From Synechococcus sp. AG-670-A05 (GTDB taxonomy: Bacteria > Cyanobacteriota > Cyanobacteriia > PCC-6307 > Cyanobiaceae), in NCBI GenBank assembly GCA_003211535.1, contig QCSJ01000011.1:1-35332 (forward strand): a stretch of DNA of 35,332 nucleotides, in the 5' to 3' direction. The translations under genes and the position numbers were made by a program. Of the stretch, positions 10,142 to 17,927 are shown piece by piece. Under the pieces are notes generated by a model. That model saw nothing but the letters and a program-made list of their open reading frames with translations. It did no database searches and was not told the DNA's origin. Each line of letters starts with the position of its first letter. Position 1 is the stretch's first letter.

Positions 10142-10837
10142 TCACGCATCACCGCACCAGACCAGATGGAAGCGGGCAGCCAAGGCATCCCGCAGCAGCG
10201 GCTGCACCTCAGCGAGGCTCAACCCGGGGATCCAGTCCACCAGGCGCCCCACCGCTCGACCCGTGAGGCCACAGGGGGTGACCTGATCGAAGCCCGCCAG
10301 ATCGCAATCGACGTTCAGAGCCAGCCCGTGCTGGGTGATCCAGCGGCGACAGCCCACACCAATGGCCGCCACCTTGCGGTTGTCCAGCCAGAGGCCTGTC
10401 AGGCCTGGGAAGCGCTCCCCACGCAGGTCGAGCTGCGCCAGAACATCGATCAGCACCTGCTCCAGCTGGCGCAGGTACCAGTGCAGGTCGGGCTGACGTC
10501 GCCGCAGATCCAACACGGGGTAGGCCACGAGCTGACCGGGCAGATGATGGGTCACCTCACCACCACGGTCGATCCGGTGAACAGGCGCCGGCGGTTGGTC
10601 CGGGGAGAAATGAAGATGAGCGCTGCTGGCCCCGCGGCCCAGGGTGTAACAAGCCTCGTGCTGCAGAAGCCACACCGCCTCCGGCGCCTCCGGATTCTCT
10701 AGAAGACGCTGCTGCCATTGACGTTGATCGGCCCACGCCTGCTCGATCGGCAGGGGCTCGGTGGGCTCAACAAGAATTGCGGAGCCGGGGTGTGCCGAAT
10801 CGACAGGCGTAACTAGTTTGCCGATATCAACCGGCAC
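10142..10837 (-). CDS. lipB: Octanoyl-ACP:protein N-octanoyltransferase
   Basis: LipB moves octanoate from acyl carrier protein to the lysine of lipoyl domains, the first step of lipoate synthesis. The family signature [21 protein letters not shown] starts at residue 91. Catalytic Cys189 is in VTPCGL and the catalytic lysine is Lys155 in NRKVAAIGV. The 231-residue length is usual. The only in-frame start is GTG at 10837; no in-frame ATG, GTG or TTG precedes the conserved core. This places the start codon just 11 bp from the divergent hpf start, so the promoter must sit inside hpf. PDH E2 encoded downstream is a natural substrate. Confidence 0.95.
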   Translation of the reverse strand: MPVDIGKLVTPVDSAHPGSAILVEPTEPLPIEQAWADQRQWQQRLLENPEAPEAVWLLQHEACYTLGRGASSAHLHFSPDQPPAPVHRIDRGGEVTHHLPGQLVAYPVLDLRRRQPDLHWYLRQLEQVLIDVLAQLDLRGERFPGLTGLWLDNRKVAAIGVGCRRWITQHGLALNVDCDLAGFDQVTPCGLTGRAVGRLVDWIPGLSLAEVQPLLRDALAARFHLVWCGDA

Positions 10838-10848
10838 AGGAGCGAGGC

Positions 10849-11436
10849 ATGAAGTTGCTGATCCATGGTCGCAACCTAGAGATCACGCCGGCCCTGAGGG
10901 ATTACACCCAGACCAAACTCGAACGGGCCACCCACCATTTCGGCGATGCCGTCCGCGAAGCGGACGTGCATCTGTCCGTCGCCCGCAATCCCAGGGTTCC
11001 GCAGCAGACCGCTGAGGTCACGGTTTTTGCCAATGGCACCGTGATCCGGGCCCAGGAACGCAGCGAAAATCTTTACGCCAGTATCGACCTGGCCGCCGGC
11101 AAGCTGGCCCGTCAACTGCGGCGCTGGAAGGAGCGTCATAGCGATCACCACCACAGCCACGGCCACAGCGCCAGCAATACACCGGCCACGGACGCTGTCA
11201 CCGACGACAGCCAGGTGGAAGGCTCATTGCTGCAGGGCCGTGAAGCCGAGCTCCCCGACCCCGGTGTTCGCCGCAAGTACTTCGCCATGCCGCCGATGAG
11301 CCTGGATGAGGCCCGACGACAACTGGATCTGATCGATCACGACTTCTACCTGTTTCGCGACGAAGACAGCGATCAACTCCAGGTGATCTATTGCCGGAAC
11401 CATGGAGGCTACGGCGTGATTCAGGCTCGAGGCTGA
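10849..11436 (+). CDS. hpf: Long-form ribosome hibernation promoting factor (light-repressed LrtA)
   Basis: The 195-residue protein has the S30AE/HPF N-terminal domain ([23 protein letters not shown], residues 1-105) that binds the decoding region of the small ribosomal subunit. A His/Ser-rich linker ([10 protein letters not shown]) follows, then the C-terminal dimerization domain [16 protein letters not shown]...[11 protein letters not shown] that joins two 70S ribosomes into 100S. In cyanobacteria this gene is lrtA, known for a transcript that rises in darkness. AGGAG at 10838-10842 lies 6 bases before the ATG and abuts the lipB start codon on the other strand. Any long 5' leader must therefore overlap lipB antisense. 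Confidence 0.95.
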   Translation: MKLLIHGRNLEITPALRDYTQTKLERATHHFGDAVREADVHLSVARNPRVPQQTAEVTVFANGTVIRAQERSENLYASIDLAAGKLARQLRRWKERHSDHHHSHGHSASNTPATDAVTDDSQVEGSLLQGREAELPDPGVRRKYFAMPPMSLDEARRQLDLIDHDFYLFRDEDSDQLQVIYCRNHGGYGVIQARG

Positions 11437-11450
11437 GATCGACTTCTTCC

Positions 11451-12128
11451 ATGGCTGACCCACGGCAGGATCAATCAGACCTGCCCTCCTGTCTGGACCA
11501 GGCGGTGCTAGATCCCCTGCTCAGCCTTGAGCAGCTGAACGAACGCTGCGATGCCGGTCGGCAGGAACGGGTGCGTGCGATCTGCACCAGCCTGCGCCAG
11601 CTTCCTTTACTGCGGGAACGACTGGGGGGCCAGGGGGGGACGAAGCTGATCGCCGCCATCGGCTTCCCCTTCGGCGCCATTCCCGCAGAACTACGGCTGG
11701 CGGAAGCGGCATGGGCTGCTGCCCATGGCGCCGACGAGCTGGACGTTGTGCCGGATTTCAGTGCCTTGGTGAGGGGGGACAGCGATGGTTTTGCCGAGGA
11801 TTTAGCGGCCATCTCCGGTCTGGGCCTGCCGGTGCGTGTGGTGCTGGACATTGCCCGGTTGCCGGAGGAGCTCCTGGCGATTGCCGTGGAAGCCTCCATC
11901 GATGCCGGCGCGGCAGGGGTGCAGAGCGGCAATGGCTTTGGTCCCACCTGCCAGGTTGAGCAGGTGTCGGCTCTAGCAGGGTTGTGCCGCGGCCGTTGCG
12001 CCATCAAGGCCGCCGGGGGGATCCATCACCCTGAGCTGGCCCTGGATCTGCTCGAAGCCGGGGCATCTCTGCTGGGCACCAGCAGCGCCCCCGAACTGCT
12101 GCAGGCACTCCGTCGACCGATCGCCTGA
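11451..12128 (+). CDS. deoC: DeoC-family aldolase homologue lacking the Schiff-base lysine
   Basis: This 225-residue TIM-barrel protein aligns along its length with deoxyribose-phosphate aldolase. It has an Asp at position 16 (CLDQAVL), ADELDVV with Asp98, VVLDIARL and the second active-site lysine, Lys186 in IKAAGGI. The lysine that forms the Schiff base in the known enzymes (FIKTSTG, E. coli Lys167) is replaced by Gln158 in GVQSGNGFG, and the STG loop is also changed. Aldolase chemistry by the classical mechanism is therefore doubtful. The start 11451 (ATG) lies 14 bases after the hpf stop; the longer track ORF from 11391 overlaps hpf and is unlikely. recO starts directly after the stop, so hpf, deoC and recO may share a transcript. 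Confidence 0.85.
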   Translation: MADPRQDQSDLPSCLDQAVLDPLLSLEQLNERCDAGRQERVRAICTSLRQLPLLRERLGGQGGTKLIAAIGFPFGAIPAELRLAEAAWAAAHGADELDVVPDFSALVRGDSDGFAEDLAAISGLGLPVRVVLDIARLPEELLAIAVEASIDAGAAGVQSGNGFGPTCQVEQVSALAGLCRGRCAIKAAGGIHHPELALDLLEAGASLLGTSSAPELLQALRRPIA

Positions 12129-12935
12129 ATGTCCGAGCGCACGCTGGTGGGGTTGGCCCTCAAGGTAGGGCCGCTGGGCGAGCACGATCGGCTTCTCAGC
12201 CTGCTCAGCGATGCGGAGGGGGTGACCCGTGTGGCCGTTCCCGGTGCCCGGCGGCCGAAGAGCAGCCTGGCCGCGGCAGCTCCCCTGACCCTGCTGGAAC
12301 TGCAGGTGGGCGGCCGCAGTGGTATTGCCCGCGTGCGCCAACTGCGGGTGCTTCGGAGCCATGCCGGTCTCGGCCGCCAGCTGGAAACCCTGTCCGCCGC
12401 TCAGGCCTTATGTGACCTCTGCCTGCAGCTGGCGAGAGAGGATCCGGTGGATGGACTTCTCGCTACTCTCCAACTGCACCTGGAACGACTTGAGCAGCTC
12501 AGCGACTGCCTAGATGAGGTGCTGGCCAGCAGCGTGCAGGGGGCCAGCCATCTGCTAACCCTGGGGGGGTACAGCCTGCCACTGCAGAGCTGCTGCCTCA
12601 GCGGTGCTCCCTTGGAACCTCCGATCGGAGAGTGGGAGTGGCGCTGCAGCCTTTTGCCGATGGACGGCTTTGCCATCGATCTACAACCCGGAGCAGCGAT
12701 GACATTAAATCCCTCGGAGCTGGCACTGCTGCAGCGGCTGCCCAGTGCCGATCTGCCGCGCCGCCGCGATGGAGTGTTGATGGGGCCGCAAGCGGTGTGG
12801 CTGCGGTTGCTTGACGTGGTTGAGATCTGGATCCGAACCCATCTGCAACGCGGAAACCCTGCCCTAGCGATGCTACGGGAGTGCGTCACCGCACCGCAGG
12901 TAAGCCAACATGGCGCCGATGCAAGAAACAGTTGA
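12129..12935 (+). CDS. recO: DNA repair protein RecO
   Basis: RecO helps RecR load RecA on SSB-coated single-stranded DNA and anneals strands. The N-terminal OB-fold begins SERTLVGLALKVGPLGEHDRLLSLL and continues through VAVPGARRPKSS, both typical of RecO. The helical C-terminal part contains LCDLCLQLAREDPVDGLLATL. The zinc-finger cysteines seen in many RecO proteins are only partly kept (QSCCLSGAPLE), so metal binding is uncertain. ATG follows the deoC stop with no spacer. Length (268) is normal. The 3' end overlaps the start of the MFS gene. Confidence 0.92.
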   Translation: MSERTLVGLALKVGPLGEHDRLLSLLSDAEGVTRVAVPGARRPKSSLAAAAPLTLLELQVGGRSGIARVRQLRVLRSHAGLGRQLETLSAAQALCDLCLQLAREDPVDGLLATLQLHLERLEQLSDCLDEVLASSVQGASHLLTLGGYSLPLQSCCLSGAPLEPPIGEWEWRCSLLPMDGFAIDLQPGAAMTLNPSELALLQRLPSADLPRRRDGVLMGPQAVWLRLLDVVEIWIRTHLQRGNPALAMLRECVTAPQVSQHGADARNS

Positions 12936-14287
12936 GCGGATCCGCAGCCAGCGCTCCTGAGACCAATCGGAAAGGTCTGCAGGCGGTGATCCGTCTGGAC
13001 GGGTTCCGTCGACTATGGCTAGGGCAGATCTTCTCCCAGCTGGCGGACAAGTTCTACATCGTGTTGATGGTGTTCCTGATCGCCCAGTACTGGGTGAGCA
13101 GTGACCCTGTCAGCATTGGTCCGCTGGCGGACATGGCGTCAGCCATCCGCATGGACATCGAAACGCGGGCGGAACGCATCACTCTTCTGGCCACCGGCAT
13201 CTACGTGGCCAATACGGTTCCCGCCATCTTGCTGGGGATGTTGGCCGGCGTCTGGGCGGATCGCTGGCCCAAGCGCCGGGTGATGGTGGCCTCCAACGCC
13301 GTGCGCGCCCTGCTGGTGCTGTTGGCACCGTTCTGCCTGGTGCCGGGCCCATTGTTTCTGGGTCTTAGCTGGGGCTACTGGGCCCTGCTGGTGATGACCT
13401 TTTTCGAATCGGTGCTGACCCAGTTCTTTGCACCGGCGGAGCAGGCAGCAATTCCCCTCCTTGTGCCACGGGAGCTGCTGCTGGCTGCCAATTCCCTCTA
13501 TCAGGCCACCAGCATGGCGGCGACGATCGTGGGCTTCGCCCTGGGGGAACCGATTCTGAGGTTGCTCAATGGCGCCTTTCTCCAACTCGGCCTCGCCGGC
13601 GGTGAGTTTCTGCTGCTCCCCTTCTGCTACGGGCTAGCAGCGGTGAGCCTGAGCACGATCCAGATGCAGGAAGCGCCAAGGCAAACAGGGGATGTCGGCA
13701 TTCTCGAAGAGGTCCGAGAAGGGCTGCAGGTGTTGGTGAAACGCCCCACAGTGCGTCGGGCCATGCGCAACCTGGTGTTGCTCTACAGCCTCCTGGCCGC
13801 AATGTACGTACTGGCCATCAGCCTGGCCGGATCGATCAACAGCCTTGGCCCCACCGGCTTCGGCAGCCTGCTGGCAACGAGTGGACTCGGCATGGCCATC
13901 GGAGCCGTCCTTACGGCGCAGGTTGGCCACCGGATCAGCCGTCATCACCTTGGAGCCACTGGCCTAGCCAGCATCACCTTCTGCCTGGTGATGCTGGGGC
14001 AGTTCCAGGGTCGACTGCTGATAACCCTGTTTCTCTGCACCGTCCTGGGAATCGGGGCAGCGTTGGTGGCAATCCCTGCCCAGACAACCCTGCAGGAGGA
14101 CACGCCTGAGCGAGAGCGTGGCCGGGTATTCGGACTGCAGAACAACCTGACTAACATCGCCCTGAGTTTGCCGTTGGTGCTGGCCGGGACTCTGGTGAGC
14201 AGCGTCGGTCTTGAACCCGTCCTGCTGTTGCTGGCTGCGATGGCCCTCGTGGCGGCAGTGCTCGAACGCCCCTGGAAGCGCTGCTAA
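12932..14287 (+). CDS. Major facilitator superfamily transporter
   Basis: This is a polytopic membrane protein of about 450 residues with roughly a dozen hydrophobic segments and the MFS loop motif between helices 2 and 3 (LAGVWADRWPKRRVMVASN). The start FRRLWLGQIFSQLADKFY and the conserved AEQAAIPLLVPRELLLAANSLYQ resemble the MFS_3 branch of drug and siderophore exporters; the substrate is unknown. The start is uncertain: the track uses GTG 12881, 55 bp inside recO. I chose TTG 12932, which overlaps the recO stop as TTGA. GTG 12986, just before the first helix, is a third option with a weak AAGG upstream. Confidence 0.85.
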   Translation: MSGSAASAPETNRKGLQAVIRLDGFRRLWLGQIFSQLADKFYIVLMVFLIAQYWVSSDPVSIGPLADMASAIRMDIETRAERITLLATGIYVANTVPAILLGMLAGVWADRWPKRRVMVASNAVRALLVLLAPFCLVPGPLFLGLSWGYWALLVMTFFESVLTQFFAPAEQAAIPLLVPRELLLAANSLYQATSMAATIVGFALGEPILRLLNGAFLQLGLAGGEFLLLPFCYGLAAVSLSTIQMQEAPRQTGDVGILEEVREGLQVLVKRPTVRRAMRNLVLLYSLLAAMYVLAISLAGSINSLGPTGFGSLLATSGLGMAIGAVLTAQVGHRISRHHLGATGLASITFCLVMLGQFQGRLLITLFLCTVLGIGAALVAIPAQTTLQEDTPERERGRVFGLQNNLTNIALSLPLVLAGTLVSSVGLEPVLLLLAAMALVAAVLERPWKRC

Positions 14288-14319
14288 TTTGCCGGTTCGC
14301 CTGAGGAGGGCAGTCACGC

Positions 14320-15489
14320 TTGGTGCAGATTGCCTGGCTGGGGAAGAAAACACCGTTCTGCGGGAACGTCTCCTACGGCCTCAGCACGACAGAGGCACTG
14401 CGTGAGCGGGGGCATCAGACTCACTTCATTCATTTCGATAACCCCCGCAATCCCGAAATCGGCGAGACGTCTTTGCTGGCCAATGATCCGGACGTCAGCC
14501 TGCCGTATCTAGTCAAATCGCAGGTCTACACCATTCCCTCACCAGGTGCGCAGCGGGAGCTGCGAGACTCTTTGGAGCGGCTGAAGCCAGACATCGTTCA
14601 TGCCAGCCTAACCCTCTCCCCGCTGGATTTCCGCCTGCCGGACCTCTGCCAGCAGCTTGGTGTGCCACTAGTGGCCACCTTTCACCCCCCCTTCGATGCA
14701 GGGCTGCGCAACATCACCGCCGGTACCCAGCAGCTCACTTATCAGCTCTATTCCCCTGCCCTAGCTCGCTTTGACCGGGTGATCGTGTTCTCTCAGCTGC
14801 AGGCCGATGTGCTGGTCCGCCTCGGTGTGCCGGAGCAGCGTCTGGTGGTGATTCCCAATGGTGTGGACACGGAATGCTGGGCCCCCGCCACCCCGGGCGC
14901 CAGCACTCCGACCCTTCAACGGGTGCGCGAACGGCTTGGTTCCCAGCGGATCTTTCTGTACATGGGACGGCTAGCCACTGAGAAAAACGTCGAAGCGCTG
15001 TTGCAGGCCTGGCGACTCACCTCACCTGTCGGATGCCGATTGGTGATCGTGGGCGACGGCCCCCTGCGCAGCGGATTGATGAACCAGTTCGGCAATGCTG
15101 ATGTGCTGTGGTGGGGCTATGAACCCGATCTGGAAACCCGGGTGGCGCTGCTGCAGTGCGCCGAGGTCTTCGTTCTGCCCAGCCTCGTCGAGGGGTTGTC
15201 CCTTGCGTTGCTGGAAGCCATGGCCAGCGGCACCGCCTGCGTGGCCACCGATGCCGGTGCCGATGGGGAGGTGCTGGAGGGTGGAGCAGGGATCGTTCTG
15301 AGCACCCAGGGGGTCACCACCCAGCTCCGCACCCTCTTGCCTGTGCTGCGTGATCAGCCTGTGCTCACCGCAGAGCTGGGGCGACGGGCCCGCCAGCGAG
15401 CCCTGGAGCGGTACACGATCAGCCGAAACATCGACGCCATCGAAGCGCTCTACGGCTCTCTGGTCCATACCAGTCAACAAGCGGCCTGA
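14320..15489 (+). CDS. GT4-family glycosyltransferase
   Basis: A 389-residue GT-B fold glycosyltransferase. The N-terminal half begins VQIAWLGKKTPFCGNVSYGL; the C-terminal half has FLYMGRLATEKNVEALLQAW, IVGDGPLRSGL and the EX7E nucleotide-sugar motif in PSLVEGLSLALLEAMASG. It is probably at the inner face of a membrane, acting on a lipid acceptor. The N-terminal motif is reminiscent of cyanobacterial glycolipid glycosyltransferases such as a DgdA-type digalactosyl lipid synthase, but I cannot confirm that. TTG 14320 is the start, with GAGGAGG ten bases upstream; GTG follows as the next codon. It converges with proC, with a single base between the two stop codons. Confidence 0.88.
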   Translation: MVQIAWLGKKTPFCGNVSYGLSTTEALRERGHQTHFIHFDNPRNPEIGETSLLANDPDVSLPYLVKSQVYTIPSPGAQRELRDSLERLKPDIVHASLTLSPLDFRLPDLCQQLGVPLVATFHPPFDAGLRNITAGTQQLTYQLYSPALARFDRVIVFSQLQADVLVRLGVPEQRLVVIPNGVDTECWAPATPGASTPTLQRVRERLGSQRIFLYMGRLATEKNVEALLQAWRLTSPVGCRLVIVGDGPLRSGLMNQFGNADVLWWGYEPDLETRVALLQCAEVFVLPSLVEGLSLALLEAMASGTACVATDAGADGEVLEGGAGIVLSTQGVTTQLRTLLPVLRDQPVLTAELGRRARQRALERYTISRNIDAIEALYGSLVHTSQQAA

Positions 15490-15497
15490 GTCAGGCC
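15483..15497. repeat. Palindrome spanning the GT4/proC convergent stops
   Basis: GGCCTGA-G-TCAGGCC is a perfect odd-length palindrome whose centre is the single base between the stop codon of the GT4 gene and that of proC. As RNA it gives a 5-bp stem with a 5-base loop. There is no T run, so termination is possible but unproven. Confidence 0.5.
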
Positions 15498-16303
15498 AGT
15501 CCTCTGCTTCGTTCGGCAGCGGCAATGACCGCCTCCATGAAGGCGGATCGGGCTCCAGCTCGTTCCAGAGCCCGCACTCCCGCAATGGTGGTGCCGCCGG
15601 GGGACGTCACCATGTCTTTCAGCGTGGCGGGATGAAGCTGCCGCTGATCCAACAACGCAGCCGTTCCAGCCAAAGTGCGATGGGCCAGCCGATGGGCCAG
15701 ATCCCGCGGCAGACCAGCCGCCACCGCACCATCCGCCATCGCTTCCGCCATCATTGCCACAAAGGCCGGGCCTGAGGAGGTGAGGGCAAGAAAGGCATCA
15801 AGCTTCGCTTCAGGCAGCTCCAGCACCTCACTGACGCCGGCGAACAACGCACGCACTTGGAGCTTCTGCTCAGAGCTGAGCGCCTCTCCCCAGGCCAAGG
15901 CCGTCAGGCCTTCCCCCACAAGGGCTGGAGTATTCGGCACCGCGCGCACCACACGATGCCCAGGGAACAGGCGCTGCAAGCGAGCCAGACTGACACCGGC
16001 CAGAACCGACACCAGCAGGGGGTGGTTGTCGACGGTGGGTGCGGCCGCAGCGATCCTGTCTATCTGCTGCGGTTTGATGGCCAGCAACTGCACTGGAGCA
16101 GACCAGACCTGCTGCGCCTCGGAGCGGTCCGACGGGTGGATTGACACGGCCTCAAAGGCCCCCTGGCGCAAACTCTCGGCAGTGGCAGCCGTCCCAACAA
16201 CCGCCAGCACCTGATCGGCCGAGCACGCCTTGCTGCTCAACAGTGGTTCCACCAGGGCCTGGGCCATCTGGCCCAGGCCGATCACACCGAGGGAAGGAAC
16301 CAC
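15491..16303 (-). CDS. proC: Pyrroline-5-carboxylate reductase
   Basis: It catalyses the last step of proline synthesis, NAD(P)H reduction of pyrroline-5-carboxylate. The N-terminal Rossmann motif is LGVIGLGQMAQAL, followed by RAVPNTPALVGEG. The C-terminal dimerization domain carries the ProC signature (TLKDMVTSPGGTTIAGVRALE). The length of 270 residues is normal. The start is GTG, 10 bases after the sepF stop, so it is the last gene of the pipX-pipY-sepF-proC run. Confidence 0.96.
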   Translation of the reverse strand: MVPSLGVIGLGQMAQALVEPLLSSKACSADQVLAVVGTAATAESLRQGAFEAVSIHPSDRSEAQQVWSAPVQLLAIKPQQIDRIAAAAPTVDNHPLLVSVLAGVSLARLQRLFPGHRVVRAVPNTPALVGEGLTALAWGEALSSEQKLQVRALFAGVSEVLELPEAKLDAFLALTSSGPAFVAMMAEAMADGAVAAGLPRDLAHRLAHRTLAGTAALLDQRQLHPATLKDMVTSPGGTTIAGVRALERAGARSAFMEAVIAAAERSRGLA

Positions 16304-16313
16304 AGGAGGGGAA

Positions 16314-16880
16314 TCAAAGGGCTGTGGCGCCCCAGGCGGGGGACGGAGCCGCCGCGGCTTCCTGCTGTTGCTCTACTTCCGCATCACGGCTAACCACCGT
16401 GGGGGTGGAGGCCTCGTCGTGGCTGGTGTTGGTAACGGTGACGCAACTGGGGGCAAAAAGGAAGATGCTTTCACCCACCCGCTCCTGGTGACCGTCGATG
16501 GCGAAGGTGCCACCGGCCACGAAATCCACCGCACGCTGAGCCTGGTCGGGCTCCATCATTGTGAGATTGAGGATGACGGTCTTACGCTCACGAAGAGCCT
16601 GAATTGCCCGGGGCATTTCATCGAAGCTGCGGGGCTCCATCAGATTCACTTCGGCGGCGGCGGTGCTGATGCCTGGCATGCCGATCACGTTGGAGGCAGA
16701 GAAGTTATCGCCCAGATCGAAGGGGTTGCTGTCGCCGATGGTGGCCAGAGCACCACCATCAGAGTGGCTGGCCCGCTGATCCTGGGCGGGCTGATCATCG
16801 TCGTAAACCAGATCATCAAGATCGCCATCGAGGTAGTCGTCACCAGCGACGACGGCACGCAGGCGGGAAATCAGCGACAC
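16314..16880 (-). CDS. sepF: Cell division protein SepF (Cdv2)
   Basis: SepF binds FtsZ and the membrane at the division site; the cyanobacterial version is also called Cdv2. The N-terminal helix [12 protein letters not shown] is the likely membrane anchor. An acidic linker (~15-65) follows, then the SepF core ([59 protein letters not shown]). The C-terminal 40 residues are a Glu/Gln/Ala-rich tail. The start is GTG with a strong AAGGAG (16888-16893 on the complement) 7 bases upstream. A possible folded leader lies before it (see 16898-16970). Confidence 0.94.
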   Translation of the reverse strand: MSLISRLRAVVAGDDYLDGDLDDLVYDDDQPAQDQRASHSDGGALATIGDSNPFDLGDNFSASNVIGMPGISTAAAEVNLMEPRSFDEMPRAIQALRERKTVILNLTMMEPDQAQRAVDFVAGGTFAIDGHQERVGESIFLFAPSCVTVTNTSHDEASTPTVVSRDAEVEQQQEAAAAPSPAWGATAL

Positions 16881-16897
16881 CTTGAAACTCCTTTCGG

Positions 16898-16970
16898 GCT
16901 GAGACGTAAGGGGGAAGTCCTCGCGTCGGGACCACCCTGTCCTTGAATAACGTTTAAGCGAGGTCTCAGC
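16898..16970 (-). promoter_or_regulatory. Candidate structured RNA leader between pipY and sepF
   Basis: In the 96-bp pipY-sepF gap, GCTGAGAC (16898-16905) pairs with GTCTCAGC (16963-16970). Inside this, CCTCGC (16919-16924) pairs with GCGAGG (16958-16963), sharing one base with the outer stem, and GGAC/GTCC (16929-16942) forms an inner hairpin. On the minus-strand transcript the outer stem ends five bases before the sepF ribosome-binding site, so folding could affect its use. Function is inferred only; no known riboswitch class is recognised. Confidence 0.4.
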
Positions 16971-16976
16971 AAGTCA

Positions 16977-17636
16977 TCAAGCAGCTGGTGATGCTGATGG
17001 CCGAGGTCCAAAGAGCACTGATCCAAGGCGCAGCCAGGTGCTGCCCGCTGCGAGCGCTTCATGCCAGTCGCCACTCATCCCCATCGAGCACTCGCCCAGC
17101 TCCAGATGATCGGCCAGCTCACGGCATTCCCTGAACAGGGCCTGTCGCTCGTCTGCTTCGCAGCCCATCGGGGCCATGGTCATCAGGCCAACTACGGTCA
17201 TCGATGGCAGAGATCGCAGCTCCGACCAAGCCAACAGCAGCTCTTCACGCAGTAAGCCGCCTTTGTTGGCATCGGGTCGCAGCTTCACCTGCAGCAGCAC
17301 CTCCGGCCTTTGCGCTTCCTCGCCGGCGATCCGCGACAGCCGCTGCGCCAGAGCCAGGGAGTCCACGGAATGAATCACCGGAAAGGCACGCACCACAGAT
17401 CGCACCTTGTTGCTCTGCAATCGGCCGATGAAATGCCATCGCAAGGACAGATCCGCCAACAACTCCTGCTTCGGAAGTGCTTCCTGCAAACGACTTTCAC
17501 CGAAGTCCCGCTGGCCGCTCTCCGCCAGCGCACGGATCGCCTCAGCAGGTTGCCCCTTGCTGACGGCGAGCAGCCGAGCCGTGGCCGGCAACTCCGCCTG
17601 CAGAGCGGTCCAGCGATCAAAGAGGGGGGCTGACAA
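16977..17636 (-). CDS. pipY: PLP homeostasis protein PipY (YggS/PLPBP family)
   Basis: A single-domain PLP-binding protein with an alanine-racemase type fold and no known catalytic activity; family members keep vitamin B6 and amino-acid pools balanced. Lys27 in LLAVSKGQ holds PLP. Further signatures are RDFGESRLQEALPK, WHFIGRLQSNKVR, LMTMAPMG and the phosphate-binding end SMGMSGDWHEAL..GSTWLRLGSVLFG. In cyanobacteria this gene is called pipY and is co-transcribed with pipX, and here it is directly downstream with 10 bp between. The start is TTG at 17636. At 219 residues it is of usual length. Confidence 0.93.
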   Translation of the reverse strand: MSAPLFDRWTALQAELPATARLLAVSKGQPAEAIRALAESGQRDFGESRLQEALPKQELLADLSLRWHFIGRLQSNKVRSVVRAFPVIHSVDSLALAQRLSRIAGEEAQRPEVLLQVKLRPDANKGGLLREELLLAWSELRSLPSMTVVGLMTMAPMGCEADERQALFRECRELADHLELGECSMGMSGDWHEALAAGSTWLRLGSVLFGPRPSASPAA

Positions 17637-17646
17637 GGCTCAGTCG

Positions 17647-17913
17647 TCAGATGAAGGTTTGATCAAACAGCTGCCTCCAGTTTTCGAGCTCCTCGGAACC
17701 GGCACGTTGGCAGCGCTGCAGATTGACGTCGGCATGATGACGGGCATCCCCATAGGGAATCACCTCGAACTGCGCCCCGCGGGGCTGCAGGGTCACCAGA
17801 AAGAACATGCGCTGGGCGTACAGCGTGGCGTAGATGTCCCGACCTTCACCGGCCGGTGCCACCCGGTACAACATTCCGAAGGTGGGGTGGTTGAGATAGC
17901 GCTCGGCAGCCAT
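17647..17913 (-). CDS. pipX: PipX, PII-interacting NtcA coactivator
   Basis: PipX is a cyanobacterial regulator that swaps between the PII signal protein and the transcription factor NtcA, linking nitrogen status to gene expression. The 88-residue protein begins AAERYLNHPTFGMLYRV and continues IYATLYAQRMFFLV, the Tudor-like domain that contacts PII and NtcA. Two C-terminal helices follow, ending WRQLFDQTFI as in other PipX. The ORF track extends this frame to 225 residues, but the extra part is a shadow of ecfT. ATG 17913 is chosen because GGAGG (17922-17926 on the complement) sits 8 bases upstream; ATG 17928, overlapping the ecfT stop as TGATG, is the alternative. Confidence 0.95.
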   Translation of the reverse strand: MAAERYLNHPTFGMLYRVAPAGEGRDIYATLYAQRMFFLVTLQPRGAQFEVIPYGDARHHADVNLQRCQRAGSEELENWRQLFDQTFI

Positions 17914-17927
17914 TGATGCAGCCTCCA

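Noticed and set aside
11391-11450. Upstream start of the deoC frame
   Set aside because: It overlaps the hpf end and adds Arg/Ser-rich residues absent from the family; ATG 11451 fits the length.
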